Of a DNA stretch of 44,788 bases, positions 16,394 through 27,521 are shown in pieces (the first letter of the stretch is position 1; each line of letters starts with the position of its first letter). A program made the position numbers and the translations under genes. Origin of the DNA: Pyrinomonadaceae bacterium (GTDB lineage Bacteria; Acidobacteriota; Blastocatellia; Pyrinomonadales; Pyrinomonadaceae). Below the pieces are notes generated by a model. It was not told the origin of the DNA and searched no databases. It worked only from the letters and a program-made list of their open reading frames with translations. The DNA is taken from the NCBI GenBank assembly GCA_013812905.1, contig JACCSP010000087.1, forward strand, positions 1 to 44,788, written 5' to 3'.

Positions 16394-16927
16394 CTAGGGT
16401 TCAATTAGTCCGAAGTTTCCATCCTTGCGTTTGTAGAGCACTCCCAGTCGATCGGTGTCTGCATCACGAAAGACCACAAACTGGTTGGTTTCAGAGGAGA
16501 GCCGCAGCGCTGCCTCTTCGGCCGTCATGGGCTTGACTGAGTAACGCCGCGCCGCGATGATCCTTGGGGGCGTTGGGGTGGCTTCGAGTTGCCCATCTGG
16601 CTGGGGCGCCACCGCTGCAGTAGGCCTCCTCGCTTGTTTGCGGTCAATGATTTTCTTCTTAAGCTTGAGACCTTGCTTCTCGATCTTTGCAATGGCGCGG
16701 GTTAGGGCCATGTACATGTCGGCATTAGTGTGCTTGGCTGTCAAGGTGTGATCGCGCCAGTGAACTATCACTTCGGCGATGTGACGAGTTTTCTCTACCT
16801 CAATAATCACGTGCGTCGATGCTGTTGTATCGTTGAAAATATGCGCCAACTTTTTAAAATGGCTCTCCACGTGCTTCCGTAGGCCGCTGGTAACCTCGAC
16901 GTGGCGGCCCGTGTACTCAAATCTCAT
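16394..16927 (-). CDS. hpf: Ribosome hibernation promoting factor, long form
   Basis: The protein binds the 30S decoding centre in starved cells. Residues 1-100 carry the S30AE fold (MRFEYTGRHVEVTSGLRKHV, then a beta-alpha pattern ending KIEKQGLKLKKK). A proline-rich linker follows, and the C-terminal domain VVFRDADTDRLGVLYKRKDG is the dimerisation module of long HPFs that make 100S dimers. At 177 residues it matches the long class rather than the 95-residue E. coli HPF. Position directly downstream of rpoN is the classical one. A 214-base gap to rapZ holds nothing recognisable. Confidence 0.95.
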   Translation of the reverse strand: MRFEYTGRHVEVTSGLRKHVESHFKKLAHIFNDTTASTHVIIEVEKTRHIAEVIVHWRDHTLTAKHTNADMYMALTRAIAKIEKQGLKLKKKIIDRKQARRPTAAVAPQPDGQLEATPTPPRIIAARRYSVKPMTAEEAALRLSSETNQFVVFRDADTDRLGVLYKRKDGNFGLIEP

Positions 16928-17041
16928 AACTCCGGTTCCATCCTCGATGCTTCACATATAGTAGTGGCTGTTAGACTCAAGGCTTGTCTGACACTAGGGC
17001 TGGTCTCAACGAAACTGAAACTTCAGCCGTTTGCTGGGCCA

Positions 17042-18649
<1,608 letters not shown>

Positions 18650-18738
18650 TCCTTAGGAAAAAGGCTATTGTGATATTGTCTTTGCGCCTGAACGCCTGGG
18701 GGATTATAACCGATTATCTGGTGGTTTGCGCGACAGTT

Positions 18739-19566
18739 TCACATCCGGAATTTTTCGCCGAGGTAAAGTTTTCGAACCTCGGCGTCTTCTGTCAAGTCTC
18801 TCGGCGCGCCCGAGCGGAATATGCGACCTTCAGCCATTATGTAGGCGCGATCCGTAACGCCCAGCGTTTCGCGAACATTGTGATCGGTAACCAGAATTCC
18901 GATGCCCCGCTGGCGTAGGTACAGTATGACATTCTGAATGTCATCCACAGCCTTGGGGTCGATTCCAGCAAAAGGCTCATCGAGGAGAATGTATTGCGGG
19001 TCTGTTGCAAGCGCCCGAGCTATTTCCGTTCGTCTTCTTTCGCCACCAGACAAAGCATCACCACGCGTGTTGCGCACTTGGGCGATTCCAAATTCTTCCA
19101 ACAGCTCTTCCAGTCTGGTAAGACGCTCGCGCCGGCGCATTCCCATTGTTTCGAGTACCGCGAGAATATTCTGCGCGGCCGTCATCTTGCGAAAAATGGA
19201 TGGCTCCTGTGGAAGATAACCGAGACCCAACCGCGCTCGAAGGTACATGGGTAGCCCAGTAATATCACGTTCACCTAAGCGTACGGTGCCACGGTTGGGC
19301 TGCTCGAGGCCTACAATCATGTAAAAGGTGGTAGTCTTCCCAGCGCCATTGGCACCTAGCAATCCAACAACCTCCCCCTTCTCCACATGAAGACTGACGT
19401 TATCGACCACCCGACGTTTCCCGTAGCTCTTTTCAAGATGAAGCGTTCCCAGAGCGGAAGCAGAAGGTGTCTCGGGCGGAAGCCCCGGAGTCGCGCCAAT
19501 TCCCCCAAGACTTGATGGCTCCTTGGTAGATATCGCGATTTCCACGTCATCTGTCTGAGTGGCCAT
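18739..19566 (-). CDS. lptB: LPS export ABC transporter ATPase LptB
   Basis: LptB powers extraction of LPS from the inner membrane with LptF/LptG and LptC. Walker A is [10 protein letters not shown], the LptB hallmark [13 protein letters not shown] follows, then the signature [15 protein letters not shown] and Walker [13 protein letters not shown]. About 38 extra residues precede the usual start, where the sequence becomes [12 protein letters not shown]; the true start may be internal. It follows the LptC-like gene after 24 bases and precedes rpoN, the same order as in Proteobacteria. LptF and LptG are not in the window. Confidence 0.95.
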   Translation of the reverse strand: MATQTDDVEIAISTKEPSSLGGIGATPGLPPETPSASALGTLHLEKSYGKRRVVDNVSLHVEKGEVVGLLGANGAGKTTTFYMIVGLEQPNRGTVRLGERDITGLPMYLRARLGLGYLPQEPSIFRKMTAAQNILAVLETMGMRRRERLTRLEELLEEFGIAQVRNTRGDALSGGERRRTEIARALATDPQYILLDEPFAGIDPKAVDDIQNVILYLRQRGIGILVTDHNVRETLGVTDRAYIMAEGRIFRSGAPRDLTEDAEVRKLYLGEKFRM

Positions 19567-19590
19567 TTTGTTGCCGGCTTTCCAGGCGAC

Positions 19591-21927
19591 TTACTGCTTC
19601 TTAGTCACCTTGTGGGTTGAACGCACGCGTCCCGGCGACTGTGGTCCCCTGATATCGTCCGCGATCACCCTAGCGTCCCTCACATAGACGGTCAAACGAC
19701 CACCTTCGGTACTACCTGTCTCCGAGTCTTCGACTCGCGCTGGGTTTCCTTTCAGCACGGCGACTTCGTCGGCCGTCGTATACTGCATCCAGTCTCCACT
19801 GCCCTTTCTGTTTGGTTGTGTTAGCACAACGTTTCTTTGGGCAATAGTCTTTTCCACTTCGCTCGTCTCCCTGGCGAGATACACATCCGCGACGCCGCTC
19901 GTCACGCGATCTGTAGTAGTACGGATATCGACGTTGGTCTCGTAGTGCAGCAGCCGGTTGGGGTCCGAATACGACATTGACTCGGCTGAAGCGAAGACTG
20001 GCACAGTGCTGCTCGCGCCTTCAACTCGGCGCCGGGCGTTATAGAGCGCACTCTGTACGCGGCCAATCGCCTCCATTTTCTTATCGTTGACATATATCGT
20101 CAGTTTGTCAGCCCGGACGAAATTATCATCCTGCCAAGCGCGAGCGTTGCCGGTATAGATCGCGACGCCGACCGGGTGGTGAAATTCGCCGCGATCGCCG
20201 ACAACATACACGGGACTCTTAACTTTGGAGAAGGGAGTAGCGCCGTTGGTTTGCTCCTGGCTGTAGTAGGTTGTGGCGGTCTTTCCGCGACCGTAGGAAA
20301 TCTCATCCCGGAGGTTTGAATCCAGTTCGATGGCTTTAGTGCGCGCGCGAGAATCCCAAACGGTTGGCTCGCCCCCTCGCATGCGGATGACTTCCTCGGA
20401 AGCGGCGTAAGAGATGCTTGAGGCAACTCCATTGCGATCGTTCTCGTTAAACTTTGCGTTTCCCACCGCATCCAGACGGTCAACATTCTGAGTCTCCCTG
20501 GCAAAAACGGCGGTGATTTTCTGCGAGGTAAGTGTGCGCGTGCCTTTTTTCTCGCCGGGCTGCGTCGGCTCGACTACCGCCTTTGCGCCTCCTGTTGCCG
20601 TAAATGTCCGCGCCAAGTTCCCGATTTCGAAGAAGTCGCAATCGAAACGAGGGGCGGTGAGGGTTTTGCGGTCTGAGTTGGCAGATTTCACTGCGGGATC
20701 CACGAACAACTCTGCATTGCCGAGCGCTTCGGCTTTCTCCAGGTCGCGGCCGGTCACCCGCCAAAAAAGTTTAACGGAATCGGCGCTGAGCCGTTTATTT
20801 GCCGAGCGAGGATCGTTTGCTCTCGACTTAGGGGCTGCGAGATTGATCACCGATCGGCCTTCCGTGCGCATCTCTCGCAGCAAACTGCGTTCACCCTGAG
20901 CCTGGAAAGTAACTTCGATCAGCTTGGCCGCGGTCGCTTGCATTTCGGCATCAGCACTAAGACTCTTGGCTCTAGCCTCCCTCAAAGCGAGGGCGCGTTC
21001 CAAGCGCTGATCTTTGTCGAGAAAGAAATCCATGTCTACAGAATTCACTTCCGCCGCGCGCCCTTCTTCCGTCGATCGCAGATATGAGTTGCCTCGTAGC
21101 TCAACTTTCTGAAGGCGCTTCTGCTCATTCAACGTGGCAAAGAGGTTATCGCCACTCATGACGTCGCGATCCTGCTCAGCTGTCACGCCTCCGAAAAAGG
21201 ACAGCTTCATCGCGGCCTGCTCGAAGGTGGCATGAGCCGAACGAATTGTTACCGGGCGGGAGCGCGACGAAGCAGTTTTGGCATAAGGGTCTTTCACTGC
21301 CTGTGGTGCCACCGTTATTTCAACGCCTTTCTTTAGTTCAAGCTTCTTATTTTTCGTCTCGACGACAGCGCCTGTTGATCTCCCTGAAACATTCTCGCGT
21401 GTGAACGTCACGGGGACGTCAGTCTGTGCGATTTCGGTGGCCTGGTTGTATGAGAGCGATTCGGTATTTACCTTCAGCGCGTCTTTAGTCTCAATTTTCA
21501 CGCTGCCGAGGAAAGTGATCACTGAATTTTTCTGATCGTAGATAGCCCTGCTAGCGGAAATCTGATCGGGCTTATCGCCTTCGGGGGGATAAACCGACAG
21601 GCTTACTGTTTCAAGTTCATGGTGGCCGTCAGAGTAAGTAATGTCACGCGAAGCCTTGAGCAGCAGGTACAATCGATCGCCTTTGGTGACGCGTTGTTCA
21701 TAGCCCTCAATAATGCCGGTGATCTCTTTTGACAGCTCTGGAGTCTCTGACTTTAGGCGAAAAGGCTTGTTGTTGCGGAGACGGTAATAGGAAATGGCGA
21801 TGAATGCGATCCCCACCGTGAGTATGAAAATCGCCACGGTGCGTGCAATCAGAGGAAACCGCGCCCGCAGCCCAATCGCAAAAGCTCTTTTTCGTGTTAT
21901 CTCCTGCATGCACTCGCTCAATTGCAA
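19591..21927 (-). CDS. lptC: LptC-like LPS export protein with extended OstA/LptA-like region
   Basis: An N-terminal membrane helix (about 28-47, VAIFILTVGIAFIAISYYRL) is followed by an LptC domain (about 60-190) and then by beta-rich OstA/LptA-like stretches with recurring patterns such as ITFLGSVKIETKDALKVNTE, ARDVRELRGNSYL-type segments and AIYTGNARAWQDDNFVRADK. At 778 residues it is about four times the length of E. coli LptC. It may therefore combine inner-membrane LptC with the periplasmic LptA bridge in one chain. The downstream lptB gene supports the role. An ATG at 21909 (residue 7) is an alternative start. Domain borders are estimated. Confidence 0.85.
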   Translation of the reverse strand: MQLSECMQEITRKRAFAIGLRARFPLIARTVAIFILTVGIAFIAISYYRLRNNKPFRLKSETPELSKEITGIIEGYEQRVTKGDRLYLLLKASRDITYSDGHHELETVSLSVYPPEGDKPDQISASRAIYDQKNSVITFLGSVKIETKDALKVNTESLSYNQATEIAQTDVPVTFTRENVSGRSTGAVVETKNKKLELKKGVEITVAPQAVKDPYAKTASSRSRPVTIRSAHATFEQAAMKLSFFGGVTAEQDRDVMSGDNLFATLNEQKRLQKVELRGNSYLRSTEEGRAAEVNSVDMDFFLDKDQRLERALALREARAKSLSADAEMQATAAKLIEVTFQAQGERSLLREMRTEGRSVINLAAPKSRANDPRSANKRLSADSVKLFWRVTGRDLEKAEALGNAELFVDPAVKSANSDRKTLTAPRFDCDFFEIGNLARTFTATGGAKAVVEPTQPGEKKGTRTLTSQKITAVFARETQNVDRLDAVGNAKFNENDRNGVASSISYAASEEVIRMRGGEPTVWDSRARTKAIELDSNLRDEISYGRGKTATTYYSQEQTNGATPFSKVKSPVYVVGDRGEFHHPVGVAIYTGNARAWQDDNFVRADKLTIYVNDKKMEAIGRVQSALYNARRRVEGASSTVPVFASAESMSYSDPNRLLHYETNVDIRTTTDRVTSGVADVYLARETSEVEKTIAQRNVVLTQPNRKGSGDWMQYTTADEVAVLKGNPARVEDSETGSTEGGRLTVYVRDARVIADDIRGPQSPGRVRSTHKVTKKQ

Positions 21928-22666
21928 GGTACGGCATGCCGTGCCCTTGCTTATGCTTGAATGCGAACACTCTGGCTGCTCGCAAACATTAACCTAGCGC
22001 AAGGCGCGCCTCTTGCACCGACAATTGCTGAAAGGCGTCATCGGCACCTGTTGCTATATCGTACATTCTATTCTTGGGCCGTTGGCCATCGCCCCTTTGT
22101 TCTTTATCCGCCGAATTGCACCAAATTGTCTCCAGCGCGCGCCCCGCGGCCCCGCTAATATGCGTTTCGAGATGATTCGCTCTAATTAGACGCGGTTCGG
22201 ACTTGATTCGCAAGTTATGAGTCAGAAACACGGGACGAGGGTTGCGACTGCTGGATGCAGACAGTTCCCGCTTATTAAGATTGAGCAGCGTGTATCCAGG
22301 TGGAACGCTCTCTTTTTCGCCAGACAGGTGGTGATCAGATATCCTGCGGCACCACGGTACAGGTGCCGTCCGCATTGGTAAGCACCGCAGATAAGAGCCG
22401 CTTCAGTCTGATCGACTTTTGCTGCAGACATGCCACAGCTTCTGTCGTCCCGAGCATCCGGTAAGGGTCGGGAAGCTGATCGTAGGAGCGTTGGAGGAAA
22501 GCCCGGGCCGAACGTTCATCACCACATCGGGGTTGAATCACGAGGGAGGCTATATTTGGAGATGTCTAAAACGGGGCGAGGGAGGCGGCACGGTTTGTAT
22601 CTTGCAAGACCAAGATCCGGCGTTTGGCAGTCAATAGTCGGCCATCAGTCGCTATTAGTTTTCAGT
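21928..22666. other. Intergenic region, nothing firmly recognised
   Basis: This gap of about 740 bases lies upstream of the lpt operon and downstream of the PilZ gene. Short open frames exist on both strands, the longest 128 codons on the minus strand, but none has a ribosome-binding site, family resemblance or normal composition. The lpt operon promoter should lie here, though I see no clear -35/-10 pair. Confidence 0.5.
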
Positions 22667-22993
22667 TTACTCGGCAAACCAACCATCTGTGTCGAGTAGC
22701 TTAACACCGATCCGCCGACTCTTGTCCATTTCGTCCGTCCAGGCACCATTAACCTGCGCCTCAAGCTTTCGCCCAAATGGAGGCGTTAGGGTGACGACAG
22801 ATCCTACAACGACTTCTTCGTCGAGAATGATCGTGGCTCCGGCACGACTGATCTTAATGGCTTGCGCTTTTACGTGGAAACTCTTGCCGGCGGGCGTGCT
22901 TCCTTCGACTTCGAGAGCAAATTCGACAGGAACTCGGGGACTGCGGGGCCGTTGAGATGGACTCGTCTCCCCTCGGGGGTCTTTCGTATTCAT
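22667..22993 (-). CDS. PilZ-domain protein
   Basis: PilZ domains bind cyclic di-GMP. This 108-residue protein consists of a short polar N-terminus and one PilZ domain. The binding motif appears as RPRSPRVPVEFAL (RxxxR-like) and KISRAGATI (a (D/N)xSxxG-like turn, here with Ser-Arg-Ala-Gly), followed by the strand IGVKLLD. The match to the second motif is partial, so ligand binding is not assured. The window also encodes an HD-GYP protein (33195-35036), the type of enzyme that degrades cyclic di-GMP. Confidence 0.8.
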   Translation of the reverse strand: MNTKDPRGETSPSQRPRSPRVPVEFALEVEGSTPAGKSFHVKAQAIKISRAGATIILDEEVVVGSVVTLTPPFGRKLEAQVNGAWTDEMDKSRRIGVKLLDTDGWFAE

Positions 22994-23364
22994 TCAAACT
23001 CACCGCCCTTGATCCATTGGTAATTGATTCTACAGGCCCGAAGATTCAGGCCAGGCATGGGGAGCAAGGCCGAAGCCAGTGTACCCGAATCTACCAGGTT
23101 ATGGTCACTTTTTTCGCCATGGAGCAGCTAGGGCAACAGCCGACTTTTACGGCAACAGCCCGACCGTTAAGGAGGACGTTAAATCTGCACATTTCTGAAA
23201 TCGGCGACGAAGGTTTCCAGAATCAGTGAAATGCAGTATGACATCAGGGAAACTCGATATTGGCAGGCATTCAACCACAGAATCGAGGAGGTAGGTGCTG
23301 AAAGTCCATGAATAGTTCTCAACGCCACTCGGCAGGCAAAAGATTGGTTGCAAGGCGGAGGTGC
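22994..23364. other. Intergenic region, nothing firmly recognised
   Basis: This 371-base gap separates uppP from the PilZ gene, both on the minus strand. No convincing coding frame is visible. A small direct duplication, GGCAACAGCC(C)GAC, occurs at about 23131 and 23152. I see no clear terminator. Confidence 0.4.
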
Positions 23365-24285
23365 TCAGCTGACGCCTGCAGTAATGTAGCCACCAGCGAG
23401 CGCCAGCAGGATAAAGACGCCCACAATCAAGCGATATCCAATGAAGATACCCGTGGAATGAGTGCGCAGGAACCGGAGCAAGAACCAGATCGACGCATAA
23501 CCGACCAAACCCGACACGACGGTCGCGACAGCCAGCGACCCATAAGTTCCTGTTGGCAGTTTGATCAGCGCTTCGTTTAGTTCCAGCAGTCCGCTGGCGG
23601 CGATCGCCGGGATAGAGAGCAGAAAGGAGAACCTTGCCGCTGTCTCACGCGTTTGCCCCGCGAACAAACCGCCCATCATCGTCGATCCCGATCTGCTTGA
23701 GCCTGGAATGAGCGCCAACACCTGTGCTAAGCCGACCGAGAGTGCATCCCAAATTGTAAGATCCTCCATCGACCGGTTTCGTTTGCCAACCAATTCGGCG
23801 ATCCCTAACAGGATTGCGACCACAATCATCATCGTCGCAATCAACCAGAGATTCTTCGTAAAAGTACCCTCAATTTGTTTCTTAAAGACCAGACCCACAA
23901 TGCCCACCGGAATTGAACCAATCATTACCAGCCAGCCCAGCCAGGCATCTTGCGACAGTCTGGAGGTCGGGCGTTTCGAATCAATTGCCTGATCACCAGC
24001 CAGGTTTCGCATTGTTGGACTTCGCAAGAGGGCCAGATGATCGACAACGAAAGCGCGTGAGATGTTAACGATGTCTCGGGCAAAATAGACAAGTACGGCC
24101 AACAGCGTTCCCAGCTGAATCACCGCGATCGCAGCGGTAGTTTGCTCCGCTTTGAGCATCTCCTCGATACCTTCAAAAAGCCCGACCGCGCGCGCCGCAA
24201 AAACTAAATGGGCCGTGGAGCTGACAGGAATGAATTCGGTTAAACCCTGGACAATACCAAGAAGGATAGCTTGAAATAATGTCAT
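23365..24285 (-). CDS. uppP: Undecaprenyl-diphosphatase (BacA/UppP)
   Basis: UppP is an inner-membrane enzyme that dephosphorylates undecaprenyl pyrophosphate to recycle the lipid carrier for peptidoglycan and O-antigen. Both catalytic motifs are clear: QGLTEFIPVSSTAH (13-26) and LALIPGSSRSGSTMMGG in the second half. The protein has about eight hydrophobic segments. At 306 residues it is longer than the usual 265-270, mainly through a polar insertion between the motifs (about 88-117, including DSKRPTSRLSQDAW). Such insertions occur in other members and should not stop activity. Confidence 0.96.
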   Translation of the reverse strand: MTLFQAILLGIVQGLTEFIPVSSTAHLVFAARAVGLFEGIEEMLKAEQTTAAIAVIQLGTLLAVLVYFARDIVNISRAFVVDHLALLRSPTMRNLAGDQAIDSKRPTSRLSQDAWLGWLVMIGSIPVGIVGLVFKKQIEGTFTKNLWLIATMMIVVAILLGIAELVGKRNRSMEDLTIWDALSVGLAQVLALIPGSSRSGSTMMGGLFAGQTRETAARFSFLLSIPAIAASGLLELNEALIKLPTGTYGSLAVATVVSGLVGYASIWFLLRFLRTHSTGIFIGYRLIVGVFILLALAGGYITAGVS

Positions 24286-24378
24286 GAAGTCTTCAGATTC
24301 CGGGGTTAGTTTTTTTTTGAGCTTTGTGCTTTGTCCCTAGAGTTGCATGACGCGAAAAGCATCTTTTATTTCAGAAGA

Positions 24379-24406
24379 ACAAAGTTCCAAGTACAACGTT
24401 CCAAGT
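24379..24406. repeat. Two-unit 14-bp tandem repeat at the SDR 3' end
   Basis: ACAAAGTTCCAAGT (24379-24392) is followed at once by ACAACGTTCCAAGT (24393-24406), with 13 of 14 bases identical. It sits between uppP and the stop codon of the dehydrogenase gene. No function is evident. Confidence 0.6.
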
Positions 24407-24411
24407 TCGTT

Positions 24412-25182
24412 TTATTCCCGAAAAGAATTTCTTCTTGAGATCCAATCATACAGTGAAGTCGGCATGATCATTCCGGCGCGCACAACACTTGCGAGCTGCC
24501 ACGGAAATGCATACGATTTCTTTTTTTTCTCAATTGCTCGCAGGATCTTCCCCACGGCCACATCGAGCTCCATTAGAAAGGGCATCTGAGCGTGACGACC
24601 GGCGGTAAGAGGAGTCTTGATAAAGCCAGGATGAATTATCGTCACATCAATTCCGCGCGGCTGTAAGTCCAGCCTCAAACTTTCAAAAAACGCGGACACG
24701 GCGGCCTTGCTGGCGCAGTAGGCCGCTGACTTGGGCAGGCCCCGATAAGCTGCCAGACTCGAAATCACTACCAATTGCCCGTGGCCCTTCGCCACCATAT
24801 CGGGAATAACAGCGGCCACGCTGTTCGCCGCTCCAATCAGATTTACATTGATCACACCTGCTACTTCGCCGGCTCGCAGCTCCGCGGCATCGTTCGTCGA
24901 GCCGATTCCCGCGTTTGCTATGAGGACATCGATAACCCCAAACCTTTCGCGAAAGCGATCCGCAGCTGCTTCAACAGCATTCGCATCCCGTACGTCACCG
25001 GGCAAAGCGACCGCTAGGCCACCGAAGGATTCAATCTCCGCTGCAATCTCCAACAGCGTCTCCCTACGTCGCGCAACCAAACCCAGTCGAGCCCCACGTC
25101 GGGCGAGTTCAACCGCTACTCCCCGTCCGATGCCAGACGAGGCCCCGGTGACCATCACGACTTTATCCTGCCAGTAGCTCAC
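24412..25182 (-). CDS. Short-chain dehydrogenase/reductase
   Basis: A classical SDR of 256 residues. The cofactor motif is VTGASSGIGRG (11-21), NAG occurs at the fourth strand (LIANAGIG), and the catalytic set is Ser in VVISSLAAYRG with YCASK (Tyr and Lys). ARR after the second strand suggests NADP preference. The C-terminus after 220 is longer and basic (KKKKSYAF, then a hydrophobic stretch), typical of SDRs near fatty-acid or polyketide-type reductases and of membrane association. The substrate cannot be inferred. Confidence 0.92.
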   Translation of the reverse strand: MSYWQDKVVMVTGASSGIGRGVAVELARRGARLGLVARRRETLLEIAAEIESFGGLAVALPGDVRDANAVEAAADRFRERFGVIDVLIANAGIGSTNDAAELRAGEVAGVINVNLIGAANSVAAVIPDMVAKGHGQLVVISSLAAYRGLPKSAAYCASKAAVSAFFESLRLDLQPRGIDVTIIHPGFIKTPLTAGRHAQMPFLMELDVAVGKILRAIEKKKKSYAFPWQLASVVRAGMIMPTSLYDWISRRNSFRE

Positions 25183-25314
25183 TGGAGTTCGCGTGCAACT
25201 TTGAATGCGGCGCCTTGTCGCCGCTTTCGTCCCACGATCAGAAATCGGTTATGTACCTACGACTTTTTACGGTCTTAACTTGGCAGGTTGGAAAGCGGCG
25301 ACCGGGCGTGCGGA

Positions 25315-26976
25315 CTAAACCTGCAGGACCACCGGCATGATCACCGGCCGCGCCCCTGTTAGCTTCTGGATGAATCGCTTCAATTCAACGCGGATGTGTT
25401 CCTTAAGAAGAGTCGCGTCCGATAGTGTCTGGCGTGAGGCGCCGGCGATCGCAGCCGCAACAATTCGTTGAGCGTCTTTCAGGTTGCCATTCGAGGAATC
25501 AAATCCGCGCACGCCGTGCGTGACAATTTCCGGGTCACCATGCAGCGCACCGGTGTCCGCATTGAGGGTGACGATGAGCGTAATCATGCCATCGTAGGCC
25601 ATCTGCTTGCGCTGGCGGACGGTCTCGCTCTCAATCTCTTCAAACCCAGAATCATCGATGAAGGTGCGGCCAATCTCCCGCTTGTTGACGACGGCAGCTC
25701 GTTCGCCATCAAGTTCCAGCACGTCACCGTTCTCGATGAGGATAATATTCTCTTCTGCGTATCCGAGGTGATTTTTGACGAACTCTTTATGGCGAAACAA
25801 CATGCGATACTCGCCATGAATCGGCACCACAAACTTAGGGCGCACGGCTTCGGTCATGATGCGAATGTCTTCCTGTGAAGCATGGCCACTAACGTGAACC
25901 AGACGCCGCTTCTCTTCAATGATGTTCGCACCACGTTTGTAAATGAAGCCAATCATCCGCGAAATCACCCGTTCGTTTCCCGGGATGATTCGCGCCGATA
26001 GCACAACCGTGTCACCCTCTTCGATGGTCATTCCCTTGTAGCTCTGAGTCGCCATCTGCGAAAGAGCCGCGCGCGATTCACCCTGCGAACCGGTGACGAG
26101 AAACACGATCTCATGGTCGCGCATCTCTTTCGCTTGATTGAAAGAGACCAGCAAACCGTCGGGGACATCCAGGTAACCTAAACGGTCCGCGATTTCTACA
26201 TTTTTCAACATCGACCGGCCCAACACGCAAACCTTTCGGTTAAATTGTTGCGAGATATCCAGGACGATCTGCAGTCGATGAATCGAGGAGGCAAAAGCGG
26301 CGACGATAAGCCTGCCCTTGGCCTCGGCAAAGATCTCTTCAAAGGCGGGAATCACCGCCCGTTCCGACGGGGTGCGCCCGGGTACGGTAGCGTTGGTTGA
26401 ATCCGAAAGGAGCGCGAGCACGCCTTCCTGGCCGTAGCGCCGGAAGGAGCGCAGATCAATCGGTTCGCCAATCACCGGCGTCTCGTCCACCTTGTAGTCG
26501 CCGGTATGAATAATCGTGCCAACCGGAGTCTTAATCGCAAGCGAGAAGCAATCGACCAGCGAATGAGATACGCGAATGAACTCGACAGTAAAAACGCCGA
26601 TTTCAACCACGTCCCGCGGCGCTACCCTATGGACAAGAGTGTCGCCCACTAAGTTGTGCTCTTCGAGTTTGCTTTCCGCCAGGCCAGCCGTGAAATGGGA
26701 ACAGTAGACGGGAACGTTGAATTTCTTGAGGATGTAAGGCAGCGCTCCCAGATGGTCTTCGTGGCCATGGGTGAGCACTATCGCAGTGATATTGTCGCGA
26801 TACTCCTCAAGGAAATCGAAATCGGGAATGCAAACGTCAACGCCATAAGCGGTCTCTTCGGGAAAGCCCATACCGGCATCGAGGATGAGCATCTCATCTT
26901 CGTACCGCACAGCCATGCAATTCATACCAAACTCGCCGATACCGCCGAGCGGAATGATCTCTAGGACGCTACTCAC
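25315..26976 (-). CDS. rnj: Ribonuclease J
   Basis: RNase J is a metallo-beta-lactamase/beta-CASP ribonuclease with endo- and 5'-3' exonuclease activity in mRNA decay and rRNA maturation. The N-terminal GGIGEFGMN (11-19) is family-specific. The metal site is HGHEDH (70-75), and later motifs include SDSTNA, FASSIHR, TGSQGE, VSGHAS and VPIHGEYRM, together the beta-CASP set. The 553-residue length is typical. The C-terminal domain follows from about 450. A TATACT on the minus strand at 27069-27064, about 90 bases before the start, may be its -10 box; the -35 is poor. Confidence 0.97.
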   Translation of the reverse strand: MSSVLEIIPLGGIGEFGMNCMAVRYEDEMLILDAGMGFPEETAYGVDVCIPDFDFLEEYRDNITAIVLTHGHEDHLGALPYILKKFNVPVYCSHFTAGLAESKLEEHNLVGDTLVHRVAPRDVVEIGVFTVEFIRVSHSLVDCFSLAIKTPVGTIIHTGDYKVDETPVIGEPIDLRSFRRYGQEGVLALLSDSTNATVPGRTPSERAVIPAFEEIFAEAKGRLIVAAFASSIHRLQIVLDISQQFNRKVCVLGRSMLKNVEIADRLGYLDVPDGLLVSFNQAKEMRDHEIVFLVTGSQGESRAALSQMATQSYKGMTIEEGDTVVLSARIIPGNERVISRMIGFIYKRGANIIEEKRRLVHVSGHASQEDIRIMTEAVRPKFVVPIHGEYRMLFRHKEFVKNHLGYAEENIILIENGDVLELDGERAAVVNKREIGRTFIDDSGFEEIESETVRQRKQMAYDGMITLIVTLNADTGALHGDPEIVTHGVRGFDSSNGNLKDAQRIVAAAIAGASRQTLSDATLLKEHIRVELKRFIQKLTGARPVIMPVVLQV

Positions 26977-27521
26977 TTTTAGTGTTTACTCTACTCTCAG
27001 GGGAAAAGCCAAAGCTTCGCGTAACTCTCGACATAAGCAGGGGCGCGAGCAACCAAGCAGACTAGTATAGCACACGGTGTAGTCGAAGACTTCCGCGCTC
27101 AGAGGTGCAGGTGCTTCCGCGGTTGGTACAACCAGCGGCATGCTAGTCAACTGAGAAGCGCGGAGCGAACCAGGGTCAACCAGTGGCAGAGCCCAATGGC
27201 TGTGGAACGCGACCTGGTCATGCAGATTAGGGTAAGAGCGTGCAATACACTTGGACAACCTCCAGCCGGGCATGAGGTTCGGGTTCGCCGGAGCTACTTT
27301 GGACCAGTTCCTGGGTGGTCCGTGGCGAAGCCAACGGGTCACAAATGGTTCCTGCACACGCAACCGTGTTGAAGACAAATGGTGCCGTGTCGAACGGTTA
27401 ACTGGCTTCTTCTGGAGTTGGTGTGGCCCCTCAGACACTCGCATCACTTGCTCGATGGCAAGAAATCCAAGTAGCCTAACCTGTTTGTCCATTTCCGTTT
27501 GATTTAGATTTCTCGACTTCC
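26977..27521. other. Intergenic region between rnj and the acetyltransferase
   Basis: This 545-base gap separates divergent genes. A 190-codon open frame runs on the minus strand through most of it, but its composition (rich in Arg, His, Ser, Pro and Trp), lack of any known motif and absence of a ribosome-binding site argue against a gene. It probably contains the rnj promoter (TATACT at 27064-27069, minus). I saw no tRNA or known small RNA. Confidence 0.45.

Noticed and set aside
16197-16397. 66-codon plus-strand frame between rapZ and hpf
   Set aside because: It runs against a long minus-strand operon, lacks a ribosome-binding site and overlaps the hpf stop.
18703-18708. TATAAT on the minus strand upstream of rpoN as a separate promoter
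   Set aside because: No acceptable -35 at 16-18 bases, and it overlaps no other regulatory sign; mentioned only as a possibility in the rpoN entry.
22335-22541. 68-codon minus-strand frame upstream of the lpt operon
   Set aside because: It reads plausibly in places (FLQRSYDQLPDPYRML), but there is no start signal, no known domain and no neighbour that supports it.
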